Shown: positions 55,664 through 64,000 of the stretch, in pieces
Numbering within the stretch: the first letter of the stretch is position 1
Layout of the letters: the number at the start of each line of letters is the position of its first letter
Assembly (NCBI GenBank): GCA_029077825.1
Contig: JAQNCT010000003.1
Coordinates: forward strand, 26,262 to 90,261
Source of the DNA: Acidocella sp.
Lineage (GTDB): Bacteria > Pseudomonadota > Alphaproteobacteria > Acetobacterales > Acetobacteraceae
DNA length: 64,000 nt
Direction: 5' to 3'
Program-made: the position numbers and the translations under genes
Notes under the pieces: generated by a model
Database searches by the model: none
What the model saw: only the letters and a program-made list of their open reading frames with translations
Told to the model about the DNA's origin: nothing

Positions 55664-56917
55664 GTGGATTGGCTGCAAACCGGCTGGCGGCATGTGTGGT
55701 TGCCGTATGCCCAAATGCAAACCGCACCGCTGCCGCTGCCGGTGGTGCGCACCCAAGGGGCTGAGATTCATCTGGCCGATGGCCGGGTGTTGGTTGATGG
55801 CATAGCCTCCTGGTGGACCGCTTGCCATGGCTATAATCACCCGCATATTGCACAGGCCGTGGCAGCCCAGTTGCAGGCCATGCCGCATGTGATGTTTGGC
55901 GGGCTGGCGCATGAGCCGGCGTATCAGCTTGCCACCCGCCTGGCGGCGTTGCTGCCAGAGCCGCTGAACCGGGTGTTTTTTACTGACTCAGGCTCAGTGG
56001 CGGTGGAGGTGGCGCTTAAAATTGCCGTGCAGTCTCGCTTGAATAAAGGCGAGCGCGGGCGCACCAAAATTCTGGCTTTCACCGGCGGCTACCATGGCGA
56101 CACGCTGGGCACGATGGCGATTTGCGACCCCGAGGAGGGGATGCACAGCATGTTCGCCGGGCTGCTTACGCAACATCCGGTGATTGGTTTGCCGCGCGAT
56201 GGCGCCAGCACACAGGCGTTTGATGATTTTATTGAAGTGCATGCCAAAACCCTGGCAGCGATTATTGTTGAGCCGCTGGTGCAAGGGGCGGGCGGCATGC
56301 TGCTGCACCCCCCTGAAGTGCTGCGGCACTTGCGCAAGGCGGCTGACCATTACGGGCTGACACTTATATTCGATGAAATTTTCACCGGTTTTGGCCGCAC
56401 CGGAACCATGTTTGCCTTTGAGCAAGCCGGGGTGGTGCCGGATATCATCACGCTTTCCAAAGCGCTGACCGGCGGCACGCTGCCGCTGGCGGTGACGATT
56501 GCGACCGATGAATTGTTTGCAGCGTTTCTTTCAGACTCTGCCAGCACCGCGCTGATGCACGGGCCAACTTATATGGCCAATGCGCTGGGAGGTGCGGCAG
56601 CCAATGCGTCGCTGGATTTGTTTGAAACAGCGCCACGGTTGCAGCAGGCGGCTGCGATCTCGGCGCGGTTATCCGCCGAGCTGGAGCCCTGCCGGGGGTT
56701 GCCGGGCGTTGTGGATGTGCGGGTGTTGGGCGCCATTGGGGTGGTGGAGCTTGCCGCCATTGCCAACCCGGCGGCGTTACGGCTGAAACTGGTGGCGCAA
56801 GGCGTGTGGGTGCGCCCGTTTCGTAATATTGTTTACCTGACCCCGGCACTCACCATTACGCCTGCGCAGCTTAGCCGACTGACCAGCGCGATTTATCAGG
56901 TTCTCAGCGCCTACTGA
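55664..56917 (+). CDS. bioA: Adenosylmethionine-8-amino-7-oxononanoate aminotransferase
   Basis: A 417-residue PLP enzyme starting at GTG (55664) next to the bioB stop. It has [12 protein letters not shown] at the start, [47 protein letters not shown] and TLSKALTGG with the PLP Lys. Family members use S-adenosylmethionine as amino donor to make diaminopelargonate. The WW pair and length are usual for BioA. Confidence 0.95.
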   Translation: MDWLQTGWRHVWLPYAQMQTAPLPLPVVRTQGAEIHLADGRVLVDGIASWWTACHGYNHPHIAQAVAAQLQAMPHVMFGGLAHEPAYQLATRLAALLPEPLNRVFFTDSGSVAVEVALKIAVQSRLNKGERGRTKILAFTGGYHGDTLGTMAICDPEEGMHSMFAGLLTQHPVIGLPRDGASTQAFDDFIEVHAKTLAAIIVEPLVQGAGGMLLHPPEVLRHLRKAADHYGLTLIFDEIFTGFGRTGTMFAFEQAGVVPDIITLSKALTGGTLPLAVTIATDELFAAFLSDSASTALMHGPTYMANALGGAAANASLDLFETAPRLQQAAAISARLSAELEPCRGLPGVVDVRVLGAIGVVELAAIANPAALRLKLVAQGVWVRPFRNIVYLTPALTITPAQLSRLTSAIYQVLSAY

Positions 56918-56983
56918 CGGGAGTGGGCAGCATCGCCGATTATGTTATGCTGAGTGTATCATGCTAGCCGGAGGGAACTCGCC

Positions 56984-57373
56984 ATGCCGCCGCCGCCGAT
57001 TGTCAACAAATTGCCGCTTGATAAAATCAAGCAGCTTAACGATCAGATCGCCATTCGTTCTAACGCGATTTTCGCGACGATGGGGTTTTTCTGGTTCTGT
57101 TTAATTTTCTCGCTACTGCCGCTGAAATGGCCGGATACGATGCCGTTTGTGCAATATGCCAGCTCCGGCGTGCTGCAACTTATTGCGCTGCCGTTGCTGG
57201 GGGTTGGCACCATTTTGGCGGCAAAATCATCTGACAAACTTGCCAAGGAACAGCATGATGCGGTTTTGGAAACCATGAGTAATATGCACGCACTGATGAG
57301 CGAAATCCATCAGCTACATATTGAATTGACCGCTAAGGTCGAGCAATCATTATCAGCAGATGACACTGACTAA
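56984..57373 (+). CDS. Small two-span membrane protein
   Basis: I use the ATG at 56984 (MPPPPIVNKLPLDKIKQLND), with GGAGG upstream. The 129-residue product has an N-terminal Pro-rich start, two membrane segments (about 34-52 and 64-83), and a C-terminal helix with heptad character (KLAKEQHDAVLETMSNMHALMSEIHQLH). It may form a small channel or anchor, but I do not recognise a family. A long hairpin lies just downstream. Confidence 0.7.
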   Translation: MPPPPIVNKLPLDKIKQLNDQIAIRSNAIFATMGFFWFCLIFSLLPLKWPDTMPFVQYASSGVLQLIALPLLGVGTILAAKSSDKLAKEQHDAVLETMSNMHALMSEIHQLHIELTAKVEQSLSADDTD

Positions 57374-57390
57374 TTACGAAACCGCAAATA

Positions 57391-57427
57391 ATTATCGCGG
57401 GGCAGCGTAAAGCTGCCCCGCGATAAT
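57391..57427. terminator. 16-bp perfect hairpin between convergent genes
   Basis: ATTATCGCGGGGCAGC and its exact reverse complement flank a GTAAA loop between the membrane-protein gene and glcB, which converge on it. There is no T run in either direction, so a classic terminator is not certain, but a strong block is likely. Confidence 0.55.
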
Positions 57428-57435
57428 GCAGGTTG

Positions 57436-59604
57436 TTAAGCGGCTTTGGCTTCGCGGCGGCGCTGGGTGAGAATAAACTCAGTATAGCCGTTCGGCTGGC
57501 TGAGGCCTTTGAAAATAAGGTCACACGCCGCCTGGAAGGCGATGCCGTCATAACCGGGTGCCATCGGGGTGTAGGCGGCATCAGCGGCGTTTTGCTTATC
57601 CACCACCAGCGCCATGCGCTTGAGGGTTTCCATGACCTGCGCCTCAGTGGTGATGCCGTGCAGCAGCCAGTTGGCCAGATGCTGTGCAGAAATGCGCAAG
57701 GTGGCACGGTCTTCCATCAGTTCCACGTTGTGAATGTCAGGCACTTTGGAACAGCCAACGCCTTGGTCGATCCAGCGTACCACGTAACCCAACAGGCTTT
57801 GGCAGTTGTTATCCAATTCCTGTTGCACATCGGCGGGCACCCAGTTGGGGCGGTCTGCCAGGGGTGGGGTTAGCAAATCAGATAATTTGGCAGGCGCGCG
57901 GCTTGCAAGCTCGGCCTGGCGGGCAGAGACATCAACCGCGTGATAATGGGTGGCGTGCAATGTGGCAGCGGTGGGGGAGGGCACCCACGCTGTGTTGGCG
58001 CCGGCGCGCGGGTGGGCAATTTTTTGTACCAGCATGGCGGCCATATCATCAGGCGCTGCCCACATGCCTTTGCCGATTTGGGCTTTGCCTTGCAGGCCAC
58101 ATTCCAGCCCGAAATCAACATTGCGGTCTTCATAGGCTTTGATCCAGGCGGCGTTTTTAATTTCAGCTTTGCGCACCATGGGGCCAGCCACCATGGCGGT
58201 GTGGATCTCATCGCCGGTGCGGTCCAAAAAGCCGGTGTTGATGAACACCACGCGGTTTTTGGCGGCCCCAATGCAGGCTTTGAGGTTGGCGCTGGTGCGG
58301 CGTTCCTCATCCATAATGCCCATTTTCATGGTGTTGGCAGGCAGGCCCAGGAGGTTTTCCACCGCGCCAAAAATCTCATTGGCAAACGCCACTTCTTCCG
58401 GGCCGTGCAGCTTGGGTTTAACAATATAAATAGAGCCCTTGCGGGAGTTTTTGATGCCCCCGGTGCGGGCAATATCATGCATGGCGATCAATGCGGTGAA
58501 TACCGCATCCAGGATCGTTTCAGGCACCTGTTTGCCGTCAGCGGTTAAAATGGCATCAGACAGCATATGGTGCCCCACGTTGCGCACCAGCATGAGCGAG
58601 CGGCCAGCCAGGGTGAGGTCACCGCCGTTCGGGGCGGTGTAAACGCGGTCGGCGTTCAGCTTGCGCTCAAAGGTTTTGCCACTCTTCTGCACCGGGGCGG
58701 TGAGGGTGCCGTTCATCAGCCCCAGCCAGTTGCGGTACACCTCAACTTTGTCAGCGGCATCAACCGCGGCCACGCTGTCTTCACAGTCCATAATGGTGCT
58801 GATGGCGGATTCCAAAATAATATCCGCAACCCCGGCAGCGTCAGTTTTGCCGGTGTTGCTGGCCGGGTTGATGATGATTTCAGCGTGCAGATTATGGTTT
58901 TTCAGCAAAATCGCGCTGGGTTGTGTGGGCGTGCCGGTGAAGCCCGCAAATTTTGCTGCATCCTGCAGGCCGGTTTCACCGCTGGGGAGGGTGACCGCCA
59001 GATGGCCGTTTTTCACCCGGTAGGCTTTGGCATCAGCGTGGCTGCCGGTGGCCAGGGCGAAGTTGGCATCCAGAAAGGCGCGGCCACGGGCCACCACTTT
59101 GGCACCACGGATTTGATTGTAGCCCGCACCACGGGCGGCACCATCAGCATCCGAGATTGCATCGGTGCCATAAAGCGCGTCATAAAAACTGCCCCAGCGG
59201 GCGTTGGCGGCGTTGAGCGCGTAGCGGGCGTTGGAAACCGGCACCACCAGTTGCGGCCCGGCGATGAGCGCGATTTCATCATCCACCCGGTCAGTTGTTA
59301 CGGCCACCTCAGCCGGGACGGGCACCAGATAGCCGATGCTGGTGAGAAATTCCTGGTACTGCGCTTGGTCCAGCGTTTGGCCTTTATGTTGGGTGTACCA
59401 GGCATCAATTTGAGCCTGAATAGCATCGCGCTTGGCCATCAGGGCGGCGTTGCGGGGGGCGAATTCGGCCAGTAATTTCGCCAGGCCATCCCAGAATGCG
59501 GTGGCAGTAAGGCCGGTGCCGGGCAGGGCTTCATTGACGATGAAATCATGCAGCACCGTGGCGATGTGAAGGTTCGCTGCTGTTATGCGGTCATGGCTCA
59601 TCAA
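57436..59604 (-). CDS. glcB: Malate synthase G
   Basis: A 722-residue enzyme, the length of the G isoform. It has [60 protein letters not shown] and the N-terminal [13 protein letters not shown]. It joins glyoxylate and acetyl-CoA to malate. Isocitrate lyase is not in the window; glycolate use is an alternative source of glyoxylate. It is divergent from the glycosyltransferase at 59818. Confidence 0.96.
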   Translation of the reverse strand: MMSHDRITAANLHIATVLHDFIVNEALPGTGLTATAFWDGLAKLLAEFAPRNAALMAKRDAIQAQIDAWYTQHKGQTLDQAQYQEFLTSIGYLVPVPAEVAVTTDRVDDEIALIAGPQLVVPVSNARYALNAANARWGSFYDALYGTDAISDADGAARGAGYNQIRGAKVVARGRAFLDANFALATGSHADAKAYRVKNGHLAVTLPSGETGLQDAAKFAGFTGTPTQPSAILLKNHNLHAEIIINPASNTGKTDAAGVADIILESAISTIMDCEDSVAAVDAADKVEVYRNWLGLMNGTLTAPVQKSGKTFERKLNADRVYTAPNGGDLTLAGRSLMLVRNVGHHMLSDAILTADGKQVPETILDAVFTALIAMHDIARTGGIKNSRKGSIYIVKPKLHGPEEVAFANEIFGAVENLLGLPANTMKMGIMDEERRTSANLKACIGAAKNRVVFINTGFLDRTGDEIHTAMVAGPMVRKAEIKNAAWIKAYEDRNVDFGLECGLQGKAQIGKGMWAAPDDMAAMLVQKIAHPRAGANTAWVPSPTAATLHATHYHAVDVSARQAELASRAPAKLSDLLTPPLADRPNWVPADVQQELDNNCQSLLGYVVRWIDQGVGCSKVPDIHNVELMEDRATLRISAQHLANWLLHGITTEAQVMETLKRMALVVDKQNAADAAYTPMAPGYDGIAFQAACDLIFKGLSQPNGYTEFILTQRRREAKAA

Positions 59605-59817
59605 GGGCTCCTGTATATTTGGGTATTGCGTGCCCGTACTGCCGCATCAAGGTAGTGTCACGCAAGGGGCGGGCCATTGCTTGCGCCAGATTTGGCCCGT
59701 TAGAGCAGAGTAGCGTTTGGTGGGGTCATTCCATTCAACCAAACACGGCCAATTTGCTCGGCAAACCAATGAGAGAGCACGATTGACCTGAGGTAACCGT
59801 GCTCTAGGATTGTGGCC

Positions 59818-60669
59818 ATGCAGAATGGTGTTTTTAGCAAAGCTGACAGCCCGCGCATCGGGATTGCTGTTACAACTTATAATCGCCGCGCGCTGGTTTG
59901 CCGACAGGCAGCTGCACTGCGCCAGTTTACCGAAGGTAACTACGCACTGGTATTCTGCGATGACGGCTCAAATGATGGTACTCCGCAAGCGCTGCGCGAG
60001 GCCGGGGAAATTGTAATCCAGGGTGTTAACCGCGGCATTGCCTGGAACAAAAACCGTGGCATTTTTTACCTGATGGCGGTTTGCGGCTGCGATATAGTGA
60101 TTTTGCTAGATGATGACATGCTGCCCGATGAACCGGGCTGGCAGGCGCGCTGGGTACAAGGGGCGGATCGTTTTGGCATGGTGAATTATATTCCCGAAGG
60201 CCGGGTGCCCGGGCTGGATGCAACCACGTGCACACCGCAGGCGCCAGGGCTGACAACAGACCTGCTGGGTGCCTGCATTGCCTTTCATCGCTATGCCTGG
60301 GCCATGGTGGGGTATATGAACCCGCGCTTTCAAAGATATGGCCATGAACATACTGAATTCACCAACCGGTTTCTGCGCAACGGCTTTGGCGGGGTTATTA
60401 AGGGGCATGGGGACCAGGCCGCGTATTATTATTTTGTAATTTGCGGGGGCATTCAGCTGGCCGGGGTGACCAGCCATGGCACGGCTGAGGATGTGGCGCT
60501 AAATGCCCGGATTTGGCAAGAAATTGAAGCGCTGCAACAACATACCTTTAGCCCACCCTGGATAAATGACGCCGAACGGATGGAGTTTTTGGCTGAAATC
60601 CGCCTGTCTCAGGCAGGGTTTTCAGTATGTTTGCCACGGCAATCCGAGGATTTTGCCTTTCGCCGGTGA
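59818..60669 (+). CDS. Family 2 glycosyltransferase (stand-alone)
   Basis: I use the ATG at 59818 (MQNGVFSKADSPRIGIAVTTYNRR), with TAGGA upstream; the ORF-track GTG is two codons earlier. The 283-residue product has the family A nucleotide site (VTTYNRRA, VFCDDGSNDGTPQ, NRGIAWNKNRG) and the DDD-type motif VILLDDDMLPDE. The end (GHEHTEFTNRF) holds an acceptor-side motif. There is no membrane segment. It probably adds a sugar to a surface polysaccharide; the exact sugar is not known. Confidence 0.85.
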   Translation: MQNGVFSKADSPRIGIAVTTYNRRALVCRQAAALRQFTEGNYALVFCDDGSNDGTPQALREAGEIVIQGVNRGIAWNKNRGIFYLMAVCGCDIVILLDDDMLPDEPGWQARWVQGADRFGMVNYIPEGRVPGLDATTCTPQAPGLTTDLLGACIAFHRYAWAMVGYMNPRFQRYGHEHTEFTNRFLRNGFGGVIKGHGDQAAYYYFVICGGIQLAGVTSHGTAEDVALNARIWQEIEALQQHTFSPPWINDAERMEFLAEIRLSQAGFSVCLPRQSEDFAFRR

Positions 60670-60982
60670 CCCCCGGGCGGACTTGCAAGCGGGGGCTATT
60701 TGGGTCATCACCATTCACAGGTGTTTGAACCTGCGCGTTTTTGGCCATAAATGGCCATGACAGCCGCACAAACCCTGCCAATACTTAAACGGACAGGTTC
60801 GACAAATCTGTCCAACGAAATACAAGGACCGATGACCGCTCGCCTTACTGAATTCTTTTTTATCAGCTTTGGCATGGCGTGGCTCCGGTCCCTCCACCCC
60901 CGTTTTTCACTTAATTTTTGCCGCCAGGAAGCCGCGTTGAACCGCGCTGAGCCGGGGCCGGCATCTCGGAGCTTATCTTTCA
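60670..60982. other. Long leader region of rne
   Basis: About 310 bp between the glycosyltransferase and rne with no supported coding frame. A long 5' untranslated leader is usual for rne genes, where the enzyme limits its own mRNA, and could lie here. I see no clear terminator or promoter boxes. Confidence 0.4.
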
Positions 60983-63769
60983 ATGACCAAAAAAATATTA
61001 ATCGACGCCAGCCACGCGGAAGAAACCCGCGTGGTGGTGCTGGATGGCAACCGGCTTGAGGATTTCGATGTTGAAACCGCAACCCGCAGACAGATCAAAG
61101 GCAATATCTATCTAGCCAAGGTTATCCGGGTCGAACCCAGCCTGCAGGCGGCGTTCGTTGAATATGGCGGTAATCGCCATGGCTTTCTGGCGTTTGGCGA
61201 AATTCATCCGGATTATTACCAGATTCCGCTGGCTGACCGGCAGCGCCTGCTGGCGATGCAGGCCGAGGATGATGACGATGAGGCCGAGAGCGAGGCCGAA
61301 ACCGAGGCGCTGAACGACCCGGCGCAAAATGACCCAGCACCTGAGGCTGAGCTGGCCCCGGAAAGCCCGGTGGATGGTTTTAACGAAGTGCCGGAGTTTA
61401 TGCCGGATACAGGTGCTGCCCAGGCGCTGGAGATCAGGCCGATCGCCATTGTCGCTGCGGCCCCGCCGGAGTTTGACGAGGCGGATGTGAGATCGGACGT
61501 TGATGTAACTCCGATTGTTGAACCGGTCTTTGAAGCAACTGTTCCCGCGCAAGCGCCGCTCCAGGATATCTCGGCGGCAGATCCGGCTGCCGAGGAACCG
61601 GCTGGCGAGACCTCTGAGGATACGCCCGCCGTGGCTGAATCTGTCGGCGACGCTGAACTGAATTTTGAGGACGTTCCTGAAGCTCCGGCCCCGGAAAGCT
61701 TAGGGGGTGATGGCGATGACGCGGCGGAAGCCCGCGAGCGCCGTCAGCGCCAGCGCTTTTTGCGCAATTATAAAATTCAGGACGTGATCCACCGCCGCCA
61801 GATCATGCTGATCCAGGTGGTGAAGGAGGAGCGCGGCAATAAGGGGGCCGCGTTAACCACGTATTTGTCATTGGCTGGCCGTTTCTCGGTGTTGATGCCC
61901 AATTCGCCCTCCGGCGGCGGGGTGTCTCGCAAGATTACCTCAGTGGCGGACCGCCGGCGATTGAAGGAAGCGATGGCGGAGCTGGATGTGCCTCCCGGCA
62001 TGGGGTTGATTGTGCGCACCGCCGGTGCCAACCGCCCGAAGCCTGAGATTATCCGCGATTGTGAGTATTTATTGCGCTTGTGGGATGATATTCGCGAGCG
62101 CACGTTTGAATCCTCAGCTCCGGCCCTGATTTATGAAGAAGCCTCGCTGATTAAACGCACCATCCGCGATGTTTATACCCGCGATGTCGATGATGTGCTG
62201 GTGGATGGTGAGGAGGGCTTCCGCGCGGCGCGTGACTTTATGCGCATGTTGATGCCGGCGAACGCCAAAAAAGTGCAGCTTTGGACGGAAGGCCAGCCGT
62301 TATTTGCCAAGCACCAGGTGGAAGCGCAATTGGATGCGATGTTGAACCCGACGGTGCAGTTGCGCTCGGGCGGCTATATCGTGATCAACCAGACTGAGGC
62401 GCTGGTGGCAATTGATGTGAACTCTGGCCGCTCAACCCGCGAGCGCTCAATTGAGGACACAGCGCTGCGCACCAACATGGAAGCCGCTGAGGAAGTGGCC
62501 CGCCAGGTGCGGATGCGTGATTTGGCCGGGCTGATTGTGATCGATTTTATCGACATGGAGAGCCGCAAGAATAACGCCGCTGTTGAGCGGAAAATGAAAG
62601 ATTCGCTGAAAAACGACCGCGCCCGGATTCAAATTGGCAACATCAGCCATTTTGGTTTGATGGAAATGAGCCGCCAGCGGCTGCGGCCCTCATTGGCGGA
62701 AGCATCCTTGATCACCTGCCCGCATTGTGCGGGCATGGGCCATATTCGCAGCCCCGAGAGTGCCGCCTTGCATATTTTGCGTGCCATCGAGGATGAGGGT
62801 GCTAAATTCCGCGCCGCTGAGATTATGGTGGTGCTGCCTGCTGAAATTGGGTTGTATCTGTTCAACCATAAGCGCGACCGGCTTGCCGCTATTGAGGCCC
62901 GCTATGCCATGCAAGTGTTATTTTCAACGGATGTCAGCCTGACCGGCTCGAACTTCCGGATTGAGAAGCTGAAGGCACAAACCGCGCCGATGCCAACCCC
63001 GGCCGCCTATCACGCAACGCCAGCGATCACCAACCACACCCCGCAGCCCGATATTATTGAAGCTGAGGATGAGGTTGAGGATGAGGCTGAGACCGAAACC
63101 GCCGCGACGGTACCGGGTGCCGCTGAAACCGCCGAGGAAGGCGAGCGCAAACGCCGCCGCCGCCGCCGCCGTGGCAAACGCCGTTTTGAGCCTGGCAGCG
63201 AGCCGGGCCAGAATGCCGCGGGCGAAACCAATGATGAGGCGGAAGACTCGGATGCTGGTGAGCCGGGCGATGATCAGCCCAGCGAGATCGATTTGGTGAT
63301 GGCCGCTGAGCTTGGTGATCAACCGGATGCAACGGGTGAAGCCGGGACCACTGATGGGTCCGAGGAAAAAACCCGCCGCCGCCGCTCGCGTGGGGGCCGC
63401 CGCCGGAAACCCGCCGTTGAGGGTGAGGCCCAGCTTGAGGTGCCAGTTGAGGCGCCACCCCATGCAGCGCCAGCGTATGTGCCCGAGCCGGTTTATGCCG
63501 ACATTGCCGATATTTTCGAAGCCGCTGAACGCGCTGAAGAGGCAGCCGCCCGCGCGCGTGCGCAAGCCCGCATGGCGCCGCTACCCGAGCCGCTACCCGA
63601 AGTGACGATGCCCGAGGCTCAAGCGCTTCCGGCTGCCGTGATGGCTGCCGAGGTTTTGGAAGCTGAGCCAGAACCAGCAACGCCGCCCGCCGGCCCGCTG
63701 GTGCAGCCAACCATTATCAGCGCCGATGCGCCGACCGCCGATAAAAAACGGGGCTGGTGGCGGCGTTAA
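60983..63769 (+). CDS. rne: Ribonuclease E
   Basis: A 928-residue RNase E. The S1 RNA-binding domain starts at about residue 36 (KGNIYLAKVIRVEPSLQAAFVEYG) and is interrupted at about 92-255 by a very acidic, Ala/Pro-rich insertion (EDDDDEAESEAETEAL...). It resumes at YKIQDVIHRRQ. The catalytic part has DVNSGRSTRERSIEDTALRT and IDFIDME (metal-binding Asp), and CPHCAGMGH is the Zn-link of the tetramer. The C-terminal scaffold has acidic stretches with two Arg-rich RNA-binding patches (KRRRRRRGKRRF and TRRRRSRGGRRRK) and ends KKRGWWRR. The acidic insertion is a known alphaproteobacterial feature. Confidence 0.95.
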   Translation: MTKKILIDASHAEETRVVVLDGNRLEDFDVETATRRQIKGNIYLAKVIRVEPSLQAAFVEYGGNRHGFLAFGEIHPDYYQIPLADRQRLLAMQAEDDDDEAESEAETEALNDPAQNDPAPEAELAPESPVDGFNEVPEFMPDTGAAQALEIRPIAIVAAAPPEFDEADVRSDVDVTPIVEPVFEATVPAQAPLQDISAADPAAEEPAGETSEDTPAVAESVGDAELNFEDVPEAPAPESLGGDGDDAAEARERRQRQRFLRNYKIQDVIHRRQIMLIQVVKEERGNKGAALTTYLSLAGRFSVLMPNSPSGGGVSRKITSVADRRRLKEAMAELDVPPGMGLIVRTAGANRPKPEIIRDCEYLLRLWDDIRERTFESSAPALIYEEASLIKRTIRDVYTRDVDDVLVDGEEGFRAARDFMRMLMPANAKKVQLWTEGQPLFAKHQVEAQLDAMLNPTVQLRSGGYIVINQTEALVAIDVNSGRSTRERSIEDTALRTNMEAAEEVARQVRMRDLAGLIVIDFIDMESRKNNAAVERKMKDSLKNDRARIQIGNISHFGLMEMSRQRLRPSLAEASLITCPHCAGMGHIRSPESAALHILRAIEDEGAKFRAAEIMVVLPAEIGLYLFNHKRDRLAAIEARYAMQVLFSTDVSLTGSNFRIEKLKAQTAPMPTPAAYHATPAITNHTPQPDIIEAEDEVEDEAETETAATVPGAAETAEEGERKRRRRRRRGKRRFEPGSEPGQNAAGETNDEAEDSDAGEPGDDQPSEIDLVMAAELGDQPDATGEAGTTDGSEEKTRRRRSRGGRRRKPAVEGEAQLEVPVEAPPHAAPAYVPEPVYADIADIFEAAERAEEAAARARAQARMAPLPEPLPEVTMPEAQALPAAVMAAEVLEAEPEPATPPAGPLVQPTIISADAPTADKKRGWWRR

Positions 63770-63812
63770 GCCGCCATGAGCGAAACAAAGCACTGGCGGC
63801 GCTAAGCCGCCG
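63758..63812. repeat. Two tandem hairpins at the end of rne
   Basis: TGGCGGC-GTTAA-GCCGCCA (63758-63776) contains the rne stop codon. A near copy, TGGCGGC-GCTAA-GCCGCCG, follows at 63794-63812. Neither is followed by a T run. Confidence 0.7.
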
Positions 63813-63843
63813 TTGCATCCTTTGTCATCCCCCAAAACCCGTA

Positions 63844-63863
63844 ATCCCCGCGCAGGCGGGGAT
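63844..63863. repeat. Palindromic repeat unit (ATCCCCGC type)
   Basis: ATCCCCGC and GCGGGGAT pair around GCAG, followed by CTTCT as in the repeats at 10580 and 10743. It is the same family as 7863-7882. Confidence 0.75.
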
Positions 63864-63971
63864 CTTCTAACCAAGGCATGCCGGTTAAATCCGATTAGAC
63901 TTGAAAAACCACCCGAAAAAGCGAAATATACAGCGTGGCATGTAGCCACTATATAAAGGAATTCAGTCTCC

Positions 63972-64000
63972 ATGGCTTTCAATCCTGACGGCAACTCCTA
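63972..64000 (+). CDS. First codons of an unidentified gene (partial)
   Basis: An ATG with AAAGGA about 10 nt upstream opens a frame that runs off the right edge (MAFNPDGNS). Nine residues are too few to identify it. Confidence 0.4.

Overview
The window reads as chromosomal DNA of an alphaproteobacterium, most likely Acetobacteraceae or a close relative (inference from gene content: COQ9 and UbiA ubiquinone proteins, a Hint-domain protein of the type common in Acetobacteraceae, RNase E with a large acidic insertion, a LiuR-like MerR regulator beside beta-oxidation genes, divergent bioD/bioBA). Base composition is G+C rich except for a visibly A+T-richer TonB-receptor block (about 16.2-20.6 kb). 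I saw no tRNA, rRNA, CRISPR array, phage gene or intact transposase.

Layout. 0-8 kb: end of ubiA, small secreted proteins, an aspartate-type aminotransferase, yidB, rpsU, def-coq9, a CoA-binding protein and a membrane-bound GH17 protein. 8-16 kb: bactofilin, a PfkB/adenosine kinase with a TauE permease, a block of palindromic repeats, thiSG, the aroQ-accB-accC operon and a CaiB-type CoA transferase. 16-20.3 kb: a TonB receptor, TonB and an outer-membrane barrel in one direction. 20.6-22.6 kb: thiC behind a TPP riboswitch whose downstream hairpin masks the ribosome binding site.

22.8-27.2 kb holds the most unusual unit: a tightly overlapping minus-strand operon of a PqqD-like protein, a radical SAM enzyme, a UbiA/MenA-like prenyltransferase, a second radical SAM enzyme, a 52-residue peptide missing from the ORF track, and a third radical SAM enzyme. 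PqqD-like protein, radical SAM enzymes and a short peptide are the signature of a peptide-derived (RiPP) natural product or cofactor. The built-in prenyltransferase suggests the product is made membrane-bound, perhaps a quinone-like electron carrier. I know of no described pathway with this composition. Its surroundings are worn: an acyltransferase-3 pseudogene and TIR/STAND NTPase remnants on one side, a flavoprotein remnant on the other, and a second partial copy of the acyltransferase 5' region just beyond thiC.

28.5-41 kb: katG, acs, a cold-shock protein, then a fatty-acid degradation regulon (fadD-like ligase, LiuR-like MerR regulator, thiolase, hydroxyacyl-CoA dehydrogenase/hydratase, acyl-CoA dehydrogenase) with palindromes that could be operators. 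41-53.9 kb: a two-CXXCH cytochrome c, hisN, yejA and yejB without the rest of the transporter, kdsB-pheA, the Hint protein, YqgE, and a peroxiredoxin-glycosyltransferase-dehydratase operon. 53.9-64 kb: bioD against bioB-bioA, a small membrane protein, glcB, a glycosyltransferase and rne. The window ends with palindromic repeats and the first codons of another gene.
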